Assembly: GCA_904066235.2 (NCBI GenBank)
Contig: CAJFCV020000003.1
Location: 5,828,001 to 5,892,000 of the forward strand
Length of the DNA: 64,000 nt
Direction of reading: 5' to 3'
From: Bursaphelenchus xylophilus
Lineage: Eukaryota > Nematoda > Chromadorea > Rhabditida > Aphelenchoididae
Under the pieces are notes generated by a model that saw only the letters and a list, made by a program, of their open reading frames with translations, was not told where the DNA came from and did not search any database. Both the position numbers and the translations under genes were made by a program. How positions within the stretch are numbered: the first letter of the stretch is position 1; each line of letters opens with the position of its first letter. Shown in pieces: positions 47,138-61,931 of the stretch.

Positions 47138-50100
47138 ATGAGGATTTCTACAGTCCTCTTGTTGTTAATAACGACAACAAATGCTGTATTGGTCCCTCCG
47201 AGTAAAAACCTGGCATTGGGCCGACATATAACAGCCAGTTCAACATGTGGAGAAGTGAATGGAGTTCCCATCAAGGAACTGTATTGCACAATTGCCGGAG
47301 CTCAGCCTTATTCACCCCATAATCAGTACTCGTACAGTCTGTTCAACAACACCAGGCATATCCAAGAAATGAGGGCCGAACATTCGTTCCTCAAGGTATG
47401 AAACCACTAGTGATAACCAAAATCTTACAATTGTAGAATGGTCAAAACTGCGACTATTGCGAAGCCAACTCGAATATGGAACATCCAGCCCAATTTATGG
47501 TGGACGGAAGTCACTCCTGGTGGATGAGTCCTCCATTGTCTCGAGGAATGCAATATCATGAAGTCAACATTACCATCGACCTTGGACAAGAGTTTCATAT
47601 CGCTTATGTGTGGGTTCAGATGGCTAACAGTCCTCGTCCTGCTGCTTGGATTCTAGAGAGATCAACCGATAACGGACAGACTTTCCAACCTTGGCAATAC
47701 TTCGCTTCGACCGCCAAAGATTGTGCTAGGGTGGGTTGAACAATCTTAGTTAGATAAACAACAACGTGAAAAAAAAGGAAACACAAAAATTGTTTTTTTA
47801 AAAGCGGTCATGGTGATTTTAAAAATGCGAGATAAGGCGCGCATCCTAGGCGACTACATATGATACCTAGGATGGTATCATACGTCTTTTTCTTCGATGC
47901 AAGTGGTCAACGACATTTCGGGTCAACGATACCGTTTAATATTTTCGCTTCGGGACTGGGAAAAAAGAATTTTTTGGTGAATTTGAAAAATTTTTGAAAT
48001 GTTTTCGCTTCGGGACTTGGGAAAAAGAATATTTTACAAAGAGTCCAAAATTAAATTTTTTTGTGTAGATTCAGAATCTCTGATCAGAATTGTAACGCGT
48101 CTCGTAGTTTTCGCGTTTTTTTTTGCGCTTTTAGCGGTGCAAAGTCTCATCGGACAAAAGTCGAGGCTTTGCAATCCGCGAAATTTTTGGAATCTCAAAT
48201 TTCGGCGGTGCAATGCAGTTCAAAATCAGTTAGCGATGGAAGAGGGTTATGCTTTTAGAAAGATTGAAGTTTTAGTTTTACTTCGTCTTATAGCGCAAAG
48301 ATTTATATTATTTTAACAGTGTACCGGTAGTTTTTGCAGAGCTCTGGCTAAAGCTGATAATAATGAGTTTTGCAGTTGTTCCATGTCCCCGCTTACCTCG
48401 TCAACAATGCGATCAGTGATGATGAAGAAGTCATCTGCACCACCGATTACTCCGCGATTCATCCCATGGAAAATGGCGAGATGATGATCAACTTGCTCGA
48501 AGGACGTCCAGGGAAGAATAGTTTCGGCCATTCTCCCAGACTGCAGGAGTTTCTCACTGCCACTAACGTTAGACTCCGCTTCCTCAGAGCGAATACAATG
48601 TACGCCCAATTGATGGATTATAAGAGTCCGAACGATGCAACTGTCACCAGAAGGTATTACTATGCAATCAAGGAGATTTATATGGGAGGAAAGTGTATTT
48701 GCAACGGCCATGCGTCAGCCTGCAGTGAACTTGATCCAAGTCGTAGCCAAACGTTGATCTGTCAATGTGAACATAACACTTGTGGGGACAATTGTGATAA
48801 ATGTTGTGAGGGATTCCAGCAGAAGAAGTGGGAGCCATCCGCCGAGACAGAGTTTGTTTGTGAACGTAAGTATATATTTTTATCCCGGAAACTTTTATAG
48901 CATGCAATTGCCATGGACATTCCGACGAATGTATCTACGAAGCTGAACTGGATGAGAAGAAGCTGAGTTTGGACATTCACGGGAAATACGAAGGTGGTGG
49001 GAGATGTTTGAATTGCAGAGACCGGACTACGGGCATCAATTGTAATGAATGTATTGATGGGTTTTATCGGCCAGAATCTAAATTGTGGAATGAGACTGAT
49101 GTGTGTCAACGTAAGTGTCTTTTTTGTATGTCGACAGCGTCCTCCAAGTTTTTTGCATTAGATAAAAAAAGGTTTGTGTCCGAACACTCCCCCTCAAAAC
49201 GTCGATGAAATAAGCAGTAAAATTAATTACGAGTAATATTAACGGTATTCATCATAGTCTAAATTTGACGTCATTTTGAAAAATTTTGTCAAATTAACAA
49301 CCCGAATCTGTAGGATTGTAGTGTTTTTCTGTGCTTACATAAATAATTTTTAGCTTGTGATTGCGACCCAGGAAAACATACCCACCGATGTGCCGAAAAG
49401 ACCGGGAAATGTGAATGCCTTCCTCAATTTACCGGAGAAAACTGTGACCAATGTGCTCCCGGATATCATCATCCACCTGAATGCAATCCCTGTGCTTGTA
49501 ATGTGAATGGAACGTCGGATGGAGCTTGTCTTCCGGTTGAAGAAAAATGTAATTGCAAAGAGGGATTTAGTGGATCTTTTTGCGATAAGTGTGCACTTGG
49601 ATTTACGAACCTAACGGCTGGATGTGTGTCTTGTAATTGTGATGGAGAAGGTTCAATCAGTCCTGAATGTGATTTGGAGACTGGGAACTGTCAGTGCAAG
49701 AGCAATTTTATGGGAAAGGAATGCAACGCTTGTGCAAAGGGATACTTTAATTATCCGGAGTGTAAATGTGGGTTTAGGTTCATTTTCCTATTGGTGAATA
49801 TTTAGTTTGTGACTGTGATGCCAGCGGGACTGATGATGAAGTTTGCGATAAAGAAAGTGGTCAATGTCTGTGCAAGACAGGTTACTCTGGCAAAAGATGT
49901 GATAAATGTGACATCAACTATTTTGGATATCCAAACTGCCAACCCTGTAATTGTAGTGAACCTGGGTCAACATCGGCCAAGTGCGATGAAAATACTGGTC
50001 AATGTAGTTGCCATGTGAACTTCACATCTCCTAAGTGTGATCGATGTGCTATTGGATATTACAAATTCCCAGAATGTTTGAGTTGTGATTGTCATCCAAG

Positions 50101-53100
50101 GACTTCAAAGAGCAAAGCGTGTGATCATGATGGAAAGGTGGGTACCTTAAATTATATCCATTGTCACAATCAATTGTTATTTGATTTGGCTTTTTTTTCA
50201 GTGCTATTGTAAAGAAAACGTGGACGGAGAGAAGTGTGATCGATGCAAACCGAAGCTTTACAACTTCCCCTTGTGCGAAGAATGTAATTGCAATCCGAAT
50301 GGTGTTGTCGATGGATTCTCTGGATGTGACACTGTAAAAGAGGGAGAGTTATGTGCATGCAAAGAGAACGTTGATGGTCGGACATGCTCCGAATGCAAGC
50401 CTACCTTCTGGGACTTGAATGTCAGACATCCTCAGGGTTGTGTTGGTAAGTGAACATGATATTTGGCATGCTCAATTGTAGATTGTAATTGTAATATGAC
50501 GGGTGTGGTATCCTTCCTGAACACTTGTGATCTGAAGAATGGCCAATGCTTCTGCAAGCCCTTTGTGGCCGGTCAGAAATGCGATGGTTGTGCTGATGGT
50601 TATCATAGCATCGACGGATCTCTCCAAAATGGCTGTGAACCTTGCGATTGTGATGCTGGAGGAGCTGTCGATGACACCTGTAACCCTCACAGTGGACAAT
50701 GTAGATGTCGTCCAAGAGTTGAGGGAATTCGCTGTGATAAACCCATAAAAGACCATTACTTCCCCACTTTGTGGCAACTCAAATACGAAGCTGAGAGTGG
50801 GAAACAAGTTGATGGAAAGAATGTTCGATATGCGATCGACAAAGAAGAGTTCCCGGACTATTCTTATCGTGGCTATGCTGTGTTCAGTCCAATTCAAGAC
50901 GAAATTATTTTGGATGTGGACGTGAAGAAGGCCTCGCTTTATCGCTTACTGGTCCATTACCGTAACCCGATCGATATGTTTATCCCGTTAACAGCTCGGA
51001 TCTCTCCAGTCAACACTCAGACCCATGACACCAACTTCTCGGCATCCGTCAATCTTCCTTTCCACAAGGAACCCACTTCTATCTTCATGAATAACGATGA
51101 GAATGCCTTTGTTCTGAATCCTGGGAAATGGCGTCTGTCCTTGTCGACGTCCAAGAGACTTCTGGTTGATTACGTGGTATTCCTTCCAGCCGAATATTAC
51201 ACTGCTACGGCCTTACAAAGCCCGGTGAATCAGCCCTGTCCAGCTATTGAAGATCCGAACACTCCTTGTATGGACTATCTCTACCCTCCTATCAAATATT
51301 CATCGAGAGTGGAAGGAACGGACAAAGACAGTATTAGAACATTCGATCAAGACGGAGCGATCCGGCTGTTGAAGAAGGTCGGTCCTGATGTTCTGCCCGC
51401 AATCGTTGGTCAGGCAGGTCATGTGGAAGATAAGGATTACACCAGAAGCCTTGAAGTTGATCTGGAAGTCCCGTCTGATGGCAATTACTACATGGTAGTG
51501 GAATACATCAACCCCAGCAATGTTTCTGGTCCTCTTCGACTTCGAGTAGAGCAAGACACCGGGTCTCCTTTCAATGAAGGAACGATTTACATTGGGCACA
51601 GTCCATACAATGTGTTCAGAAGAGAGATTGTTACGAAGAATGGAGAACATGGCCTAATTCCTCTCAAAAAGAGCCCGCCAAAGGCTCTGGCCGTCTTCAG
51701 TGTCCCACCTGGCTTGGACTTTGGGGTTTCTTCAGTCAATTTGATTGCCGCTGACGACTGGGATGATGACTTCCTAAAACAAGTCCCAGTTTGCATCAGA
51801 AAAGACGGAGAATGCATTGGCCTTCAATATCCCGTCCCTGCCAATTCCATCACAACTTCTGCTGCTGGAAGCAATCCAAATGAAGTTGTGACTGGGGAGA
51901 AACTGCCGTTCAAAGTTTACAATGCTAAAGATGTTAAGGTCATCCCTCTCGACCCCAACGCTGCTGGAACCGTTGATATCAATGGAGTGGTTGATCGTCC
52001 TGGACATTACGTCTTTGTCGTCCACTACTACAATAATGACAATGGGCCCTTGTCGATTGAAGGAATGTTTCAGAATGAGGTCTTTGGGAAGGCGGACTTC
52101 AAGTATTGTCCATCCACTTCGGGTTGTCGAACTGAAGTCGTGAATATGAGGAAGGTCCCAATTGAGAACTTCTTCCCTGTTAATGACAATTACAAATGGA
52201 GTTTCTATGCGAATCCGAAGCAGAAAGGCCCCCTCTACATTGAATCCATTACTGCAATTCCAGTCCAGACATACAATGCGGAACTTTTGAGACACAAACC
52301 TTTGGATAGAACTTCCGACTTCTTCAAGTATTGTGCCCAGCAGCATTTTAAGAATCATCCCTCGAACGTCTCGGATTATTGTAGACAACAAGTCTTCTCT
52401 TTGACTTCTGAATTCAACAACGGTGCCCTTCCGTGTAACTGTAATCCTAAAGGATCAGTCGACTTTTGTTGTGAGGAGTATGGTGGAGAATGTAAATGTA
52501 AGCCCAACATCATCGGAAGAACATGTGATCGCTGCGCCCCGGGCTTCCACAGTTATCCCGAATGCCGTCCCTGTACGTGTGGAGAAAGAGAACTCTGCGA
52601 CGAAAGCAATGGCCAATGTTTCTGCCCCAATCATGTTGAAGGCTCTGGGTGTGATCGATGTGTCAAATACGCATATGGATTTGATCCACTGATTGGATGC
52701 CAGCTCTGTGGTTGCAACCAAGAAGGCTCTTTGAATGGAGAATTGCAATGTGATTCAAATAACGGTCAATGTTTGTGCAAGGAAGGAGTCGGCGGTAGAA
52801 GATGTGAGAAATGTCTTCCTGGCTATTTCGGATTCCCGGAATGCAAAAAGTGTTCTTGTAATGTAGCTGGAACTGTTGCCGAAATATGTGACCCCGTATC
52901 ATCTGAATGTAAATGTAAAAAGGGAGTGACGGGCGTGAATTGTGATGCATGCAAAGAAGGAACCTTTGATCTTCAACCCAGTCATCCAAGTGGATGCTCC
53001 GATTGTTTCTGTTTTGGAGTTACAGACAAATGCCAGTCATTGTTTTACCCCGTGGAAACTGTGTTCATCCCCACTGATGGATGGAGTTCCAATGATACGA

Positions 53101-56100
53101 ATGGAGTTGTTACATCGTCCGAGAATGAAGTCATCTATGAAGCAGGTGCGGAATCAAACAGCAGAAATGTCTACCTGGAACCTCGCTTGACTAAGTCAGA
53201 CTTTACCGCTTCTTATGGACTTCATATGTCATTCAAGATTTCTTCAATTCCTCCAGATTCTGAGAAGAAGAAACTTACTTCAGAAGCAGATGTTCGACTG
53301 ATCTCTGGCTCTACAATATTGGAACTGTGGGCTAGAGAACAACCAAAAGATCCGTCTGTTATGTTCGAGGTTGTAGTCACCTTCTCACCTGACTTCTGGC
53401 TGTTATCGACTGGAGAACCAGTGAATCGACAGACTCTGATGATGGTGCTCTTCAAACTGGACAAGATCCAGTTCAAGGCGTCGTACTACGAATACCCGAA
53501 GAAGGCTGTGTTTACCGAAGCTGAGATCGCGCAAGTCGTGCAACGCCAACAGAACTCCTACGACATTGTGGCGACCTCCGTGGAGAAATGTTCTTGTCCT
53601 GTAGGTTACGCTGGATTCTCGTGTCAGACTTGTGCCACTGGATATTATCGTCTCAAGACAGACGATGACAGTTTTCTGGGTTCCTGCGTCCCTTGCAATT
53701 GCCATGGTCATGCAGGAAGTTGTGATCCGGTCACTGGGGTGTGCATTGACTGTCAACATAACACAGAGGGCTCTCACTGTGAGCGGTGTATTGAAGGGTA
53801 CAATGGAAATGCCACAAACATGTCCCCCAACGCATGCTTAGCTTGTCCCTGTCCCCGTCCATCAGCCACTGGAAACTTTGGAAAGTCCTGTATTATTGGG
53901 GATAAGGGAGATCTCGAAAAATGTGAATGCCGGGAAGGATTCACCGGGAGATTCTGTGAGCAATGCGCCGTCGGGTTCTTTGGACAGCCAACAAATGAAG
54001 TGGCCTGCCAAAAATGTTACTGTAATGAAAACAACGACCTTTCACTCCCAGACTCTTGTAATCCCGAGACTGGCGAATGCAGCAACTGTGAACATAACAC
54101 CGATGGACGCTATTGCGATTCCTGTGAGCCTTGGTACTTTGGAGATGCGTTAACCAAGACCTGTCAAAGTGAGTCGACCAATGTTATCTACTTTGACTAA
54201 TTAATTTTCAGATTGTTCTTGCAATCAGTGCGGAAGCGAATTCTGTGATAACCGATCAGGTCAGTGCCATTGCAAAGGTCTGGTAGAGGGTCAGAATTGT
54301 GACAAGTGCGCTGAGAATTCCTGGGGCTTTGAGAGTTGTAATGGATGCCGCCCTTGTGATTGCGCGGCCGCAACTTCGAACAGTCAATGTGATCTGAAGA
54401 CTGGCCAATGCACTTGTATGCCTGGAGCTGATGGAAAACAGTGCGACACTTGTGCTTACGGATACTGGGATTACAGTCCTCAAGGATGTAAAAGTAAGGA
54501 ATGACTACTTTTTTCAGCGTTTTCCTTTCGATAATAAATAAACAAAATTTTGCAGAATGTGACTGCGAGGCGGATTTATCTATGGGGACTGTTTGTAATG
54601 TGAAGACAGGACAATGTCAATGTCAAGAAGGAGCAACTGGACCCAGATGTGACACTTGTCTTCCTGGATATCTTCGCATTCCAGAGCATGGCTGTCGTCA
54701 ATGCAGTGAATGTGCTCTGGCCTTGAATAGTGAACTTGATGATGACTTCCTCTCCCTTTCTGCCATCCAGAACACCTTGGGGAACCTTTCAAGCGTCGCT
54801 TTGAACGGTGCGCGTTTGAACAGGATCAATAAGGAAGTCAACAAACTAAATGTAAGAGTTATACTAGAATGTAACTATTTTCCTTTAGCCTTTGGTGAAC
54901 TTTGTCAGCGAATTGTCGGCTGGGGAAATTGTCAAGAAATTGAAAGACGAGGCTTATAATCAAACCAATCAAGCCAACGCATTGACTGTCAGATCGGACA
55001 GAATCAAGAAGAATCTTGTGGAGAGCCAAGAAAAGATTCAGAAATTACTTGACGATCTAAAAGTAGCCAGAAGAGAAGCTAACGATCTTATTGGAACTGC
55101 GAGTTTGGTATTAGAAAAGGCAAAAGGAATTCGCATGGAGCTCGAATCAGCTACTCCCATCGAAAACGAAGATGTTTTGGTCAAGGAGGCGGAGTTACTT
55201 CTTCATCAAGTCAAGGAGATCAACAAAAAGTAAGTGAATTCAAATCACACAAGTTAATTCTTTTGTAGAATCGAGGCTCACAATGTTGATGAACTCAGAA
55301 AGAAATTGGAAATTGAACCAGAAGTCGTATCATTGATTAAAGAAAAGGACAATCAGCGAAGAGATATGGTTGTGAACCTCCAAAATAAGATTATAAGCCT
55401 CAACAATGCCAGTGGAGAATATGGAAGGACCATTGACGAAGCCAAGGAAGTGGTTGCAAATGCAAGAAAGACTATCGGAAACTTGAATTTGAATAGTTTC
55501 TCCACTCTCCTCGCCGGGGTTGAAAAGGATATCAAAAAGAAAAAAGAGAACGAAGGAAGCCTGGTCACCAAGAAGAATGAAATTCAAAGTTCTTTGGAAA
55601 ACTTGACAAGTCTTGCCCAAGAACTCGACGAATTGAGAAAGCAGCTGGTCGAGGAGAAAGAGGCCTTGCTAAATAAGAACGAAAAGAACAAAAGACTTCG
55701 AAGGAACGTCGAAAATGAGAAACTGGTTCAACATGCAAAGCAGAAGGCCCAAGAATTACAAGTGAAGGAAAAGGCATTGTCAACCATATACCGAAGTGCG
55801 ACTGGGGACGTTACTAAAGATATTGAAGCTGCTACCATTTACAAAAAGATCACGGACCTTATGATAAATGCCAAGAATAGCTCCGATTCGGCTGTTTTGA
55901 ATGCCAAAACTACCGAAAACGTGGTGAACAACCTAAGTGAGGAAGCTAAGTCCAAGTTGAAAACAGCCAAGGAACTTGAGGAAAAGGTGAGAAGATCACA
56001 GAATGAATACGCAAAACATCAACCAAGAATACAAGAAAGCATCAGGAAGATCGAAGAACAAGGAAATCAGCTCGAGAAAATCGGAGAAATCGTCGCAAAG

Positions 56101-59100
56101 ATTCAAACTCCAAATTCGGTGTCAGAAGACCTCGAGAAATTAAATGAGAAGATCGAAAGGTCGAAGGAGCACATAAATCAACAGAAAAAGGCTACTGAGG
56201 AACTGCTGGAGAGAGTCCGGAAGACCAGTGAAAGTGTGGATGACACCGCAAAACTGTTCACTGGGCTTGCTCAAGCCACGGCTTCAGCTAAGAATAACCT
56301 CCAGGCGATTAATGAAGCCATTCCGTCAACTTATGACAGCTTAAAAGACGTCAAGAAGAAGGTGGAGAAGGCCACAAAAGGGGTTGACGAACTTAAGAAC
56401 AAGTTAAACATGCTCAAGGAAAAGGTTGCCGTTATCCGAGGAAAGGTGAACCAAGTCACCGTTGGAGTTAAATTCGATCAAGGAAGTCTTCTAGAGTTGC
56501 CATTGCCGGAATCTGGTGCCGAATTGAGTCTGTTGACCAATGTGAAAACGTTCTTCAGAACTCGAAGGGACACCGGACTCCTCTTTTATCTTGGAAACGA
56601 AGATTCTGGAAGATCCACGGATTTCTTTGCTGTTGAGATTGACCAACGGAAACCGAAGTTGATTGGAAGCCTTGGCCGAGATGTTATTGAAGTTGTGTTA
56701 GATGAGATTGTCACGGATGACCAATGGAGACAGATCGTATTGGATCGAAAGGGGAAGAACGTTGAGTTTAAGATTTCTATCCCCAACAATGACACCGTCT
56801 CTTCTTCCAAGAATGTTACTCTTCCTGGCAACAAGAATGTCTTCAATCTTTATGATGACACTCGGCATCTATTTGTGGGTGGATCCGGTAATGTGAAGTT
56901 ACCCAAACAAATCAAGGCAACCAATTTTGATGGAGCTGTTGAAGGTTTCCAATTGAATGGTGAAAATCTTGGTCTTTGGAATGGTGAGAAGATCGAGAGA
57001 ATCAGAGGAGCCATCCCCAGAAAGACCGTTAGAGAAGAGGGAAAAGATTTAGGGATCACTTATAATGGCAAGGGATACTCGAAGGTGAATGTGGGAACCT
57101 GGAATCCGAGAAAGAGGACTTCTCTTCTGGTCAAGTTTATGACGCATTCCTCAGATGGGCTGCTTTTCTTCATTGGGAAAGGAGTAAGTGACAGAAACAA
57201 CTTTGATATTGTTTAATTTGCAGTCGTATAATTACAAATTTATTTTTAGAATGATCAAATGGCTATTAAACTGGAGGAAGGCTTCGTTAAACTCGCCTTT
57301 GATCTCGGCTCTGGCCTTGGACAGCTTGTCTCGAACAAGAATACCTACAGTGATGGTCAATGGCATCTGATTCATCTCCGCCGGGATGGTCGCCAAGCAA
57401 AGCTGACTGTCGATAATGATGATATGGCAGAGGGAGAGTCCCCCGGAGTGATGTTTGAGATGAGTGTACCCGAATATTTTTATCTGGGAGGGCTTCCTCA
57501 GGGTGTAACTACCAGATTTGTTGTCACTCCTTACCGCGGATGTCTGAAGAACCTTCGCTTGGATACCGAATACATCAATCTCCGCGCTCTGGATGGAAAG
57601 GGATTGGCCCCGTCATGTCCTAGTCAAGAAGTCAGAATGGCTTCTTTTGTATCTGACCGATCCTTTGTAAAGATTGATCAGATTGATCTCGACAAAAACC
57701 TGGAGATCTCTCTCAGATTTAAAACCCGAGAGTCCTCTGGCCAGATCGCGACTTTCACAATTAACGATGAGAATGCTTTGGGTCTGAGGTTAAGAGATGA
57801 TCATCTGGAGATCAGTGTGAATGGAGAAAAGATTGAGAGCTCCTTCTCGTTCACATCTCCCTTTGCCAACAGATGGCATTACATATACATTGTACAGACC
57901 GATGGAAAGTTAAAGTTGTTGTTAGATGATACAGTATCCGGTGAAATTGATTCGGATCTGAGTGAATTACTGCCCAGTCAGAATACAGCGATGTATCTGG
58001 GAAGATATAACGATGAAAGCCCCATCATTGGTTGCATTGGAGACGTCTTGGTCAATAATAAAAACCTCAAATTCTCTTACGTAAGTTTGTTTATTTTAGT
58101 AATCATTAACCTTACTTTTAGTCGGATGGTAAAGAAGTCCAGCTTGCGCGATGTTTGGCAGATGGTGATTCAAATAGTTTGGAGGTAGCCCCAACAGCCG
58201 ACATTCCTGCTGAACCTAAACCAAAGGAAGAAGAGCAGTCAGAAGAGGAAGAAGAGAAAGAAGAAGCGCCCAAAGAAAAAGAAAAGTCGAATCCCCGACC
58301 TCCAGGATCGTGTGCTTTGCCTTTGGAACCCCATGGAGAAAGAGAGGACATCAGAGGAACCAGATTCGGATTCCATCCTCAATCCAGAATCGAATTCAAG
58401 AAGCTTCCGGATTCTCATCAAAGGAATCTTCAGATTGGAGTGGCTTTGCGAGCCAATGCTGCCAATGGAGTTATTCTTTTTGCCACTAACGAGAAACACA
58501 CGGATCACGTGGCACTTTACCTCCTGGATGGGAAAGTTTGCCTATCCTACGGGGCAGCCAATGCCAGAGTAAGTCGTGTTTCTTTTGCATAACCATTTCA
58601 TACAACACTTAACTTATTCCTTTTCAGTTGATCATTCAAAGTGCTGATAGTATTTTGGACGACGAATGGCACACCGTCAGAGCCGAGAAGGAGGGATCAG
58701 CTGCAGTTTTATTTGTGGATGATGAGCAAGTGGCCCATGATCAAGTTGAGAATGCCGAAATTATTAACATTGAAGTTCCCTTGTACGTTGGAGGAGCTCC
58801 AAAGAATCTCCAAAGTTTTATTGGCCGTCTTTTGCCTGGAGTGAAACCAGAGTTTGGAGGATGTCTTCGGGATCTTAAGATTAATGATCAAGAATATCCG
58901 GATGAAGAAGGGGAAAGTCATGGAGTTGTTCCTTGTTCTCGACTATCCGAAGACGGAATTTTCTTCGGAAGGGATGGGGGCTATGCCATGCTCCCTGAAT
59001 TTGTGGCCAACAAGCAATTCAACTTTGAGATGGAGATCAAACCAAGACTCAAGACTTCCGTCCTTTTGTCAGTTGGAGTCATCGACTTTGTAACGATTCA

Positions 59101-59564
59101 ATTGGTTAACGGCAGTGTCAAATTGACGGTTGATGATGGCGCTGGACCGATGAACGTCATTTATAGCCCGCCTCAGGGCAGTTCGATTTGCGATGGCAAT
59201 TGGCATAAGATAAAAGTGTTGAGGAAGAAAAGCATCGTTACTCTGAATGTGGATGGCAAGTCGAATCTGCTGATCATCAAGAAGAAACCACTTGTGGAAT
59301 CCACGTTGAAAGATCCCATCTACTTTGGAGGAGTGCCTAAGGACAGAAGACTCAAGGGATTGGACACCGTCGGTAAGTCCAAACAGCACTCTTAAAGTGG
59401 AGGAGGGTAATATAAGTACTGTTTCCTTATTTCCAGAATCATATGTTGGATGTATGAGAATCGTCGAAGTCACATCAAACCCTAAAAGAAAGCGTCGCGA
59501 ACTTGATCTGAGTGGAATGGTCTTATTCGGAAATCTGGATAGAAACAGTTGTCCCTTGAATTAA
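47138..59564 (+). CDS. epi-1: Laminin alpha chain, alpha-3/5 (EPI-1) type
   Basis: Sixteen exons: 47138-47395, 47437-47730, 48376-48865, 48901-49110, 49354-49767, 49806-50137, 50202-50445, 50482-54168, 54212-54493, 54556-54851, 54889-55229, 55269-57183, 57250-58080, 58122-58568, 58628-59372, 59437-59564; 3637 residues, close to C. elegans EPI-1. Order: signal peptide ([16 protein letters not shown]); LN domain (to about 290); EGF-like LE repeats (to about 835); a 560-residue globular insert of the kind found in alpha-3/5 chains; LE; laminin IV type A (about 1590-1780); LE (to about 2123); coiled coil for trimer assembly (to about 2677); five LG domains with an acidic Glu/Lys linker between LG3 and LG4. 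The LN domain polymerises laminin, the coil joins beta and gamma chains, and LG domains bind integrin and dystroglycan. The insert favours EPI-1 over LAM-3. A single 3.7 kb exon codes for a third of it. Confidence 0.95.
47731..48375 (+). other. Laminin intron 2 with repeat insertion
   Basis: This 645 bp intron interrupts the LN domain between DCAR and LFHVPAY. It carries a fragment of the 34 kb-palindrome repeat at about 47905-48045. The remainder is AT-rich. Confidence 0.7.
47905..48045 (+). repeat. Solo fragment of the 16 bp/60 bp repeat family
   Basis: Two CGGGTCAACGA units, then TTTAATATTTTCGCTTCGGG and a second 60 bp unit follow in the same order as at 34165-34330, nearly base for base. 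Only one arm is present here. Confidence 0.8.
49255..49310 (+). repeat. Dispersed repeat fragment in a laminin intron
   Basis: TTTTGAAAAATTTTGTCAAA with flanking TGACGTCA and AACAACCC matches 22562-22610, the right end of the element near lig-4. It lies in the 243 bp intron 49111-49353. Confidence 0.6.
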
Positions 59565-59801
59565 CTCATGGGTTTTATTCTCTCCTCGTAATAAAAATTG
59601 TCAGCTATATACAAACAATGTCTAAATACAACTAATGTGAGCTGGGGTACCCTTGTAACAAAAATAGTGAATTAAGTTTGTTCAAAATACTAAAATACGG
59701 CCTTGTGAGGAATGTAAAGTATCAAACACGACTCGTGGAAGCAGATTTGTGACAATTTTGAGCGGGGTTGTTGATATCTGAACGGCTAATTCCTCCTACG
59801 A
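59565..59801. other. Convergent 3' ends of laminin and kinase genes
   Basis: Only 237 bp separate the two stop codons. AATAAA at about 59590 suits the laminin transcript. The two 3' UTRs may overlap. Confidence 0.5.
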
Positions 59802-61035
<1,234 letters not shown>

Positions 61036-61931
61036 TGCCTAAAACCCCAAAAAAATAACTCCGAATGGCCAAATCTTGGACTCGAATGGGGAGGGCCGCG
61101 AAAAGTACAGGTATAAAACAAAAAACGGGCTTCAGGATGGAAATGCAAGCAAAATAAGGCCGCATGTCTGATAAAAAGAGCCACAGATGGGTGGGACGAG
61201 GGCCCACTGGAAGGGCCGCTTTTGGCTCCTTCTTTCTATTCGTCTTCACGTCACCTATACACCCGTCTTTCGGGACGACACTCATACCCCGAACGTCATG
61301 ATGAACCATGTCAGAGATCTCAGTCTTCACCATTGCCCCCCGATTCTTCAAAATCAGTTCAGAATGCATCTTGTTAACGAATAAAAGGATCCGCAAAAAC
61401 TCATTATCGAAGAAAAAAGGAAGAGGAGGCGCCCAATCTCGCTATAGTTCCGCCGTTGTCTTTTCTGGCCCTCCGGGCCTATTCTTTATTAGGTTTTGGT
61501 TCCGAAAATGTAACGGGAAGGGGAGATTCGTGGGGAATCATGTTCTATATGACTCCAAAATGGTCCAGAATAGAAGGACGTCCGTGATATTTTAAGTAGA
61601 AATCATTGATTATCATCTCCTAAGATACTATAGATAATTCGGAAGTATCCTTTCTGCGAAATTAAAAAAAAATATATTATGATACAACATAGCGTTGGTT
61701 TCGATCACAGAAAACTGGCAGCCGTCCCGGATATTTACACACAATTTACAGGTCCTTTTCTTAACTGCCTTATCACCTGCTGATTTCACTTGGTGGGGTC
61801 ACACGTAAGAGAAACACTTGACACATTAGGGTCAAGTCTCTCTCTTTGCAGCTGAATTTTTCCCTTTGAAAAAATCGAAGGGTATTTTGGAGCGCTAACA
61901 GCGCTAAATCTTATTGGAATTGGTTATTGAA
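61036..61931. other. Shared upstream region of divergent MAPKAPK and lis-1 genes
   Basis: About 900 bp between the two start codons, probably a bidirectional promoter region. Short frames are present but have no support. Confidence 0.5.
61039..61051 (-). promoter_or_regulatory. Probable spliced-leader acceptor of the kinase gene
   Basis: On the minus strand TTTGGGGTTTTAG ends three bases before the ATG at 61035, as expected for trans-splicing. Confidence 0.45.

Noticed and set aside
51774..52391. 205-codon minus-strand frame
   Set aside because: It is the shadow of the large laminin exon, which codes for a clear laminin insert on the plus strand.
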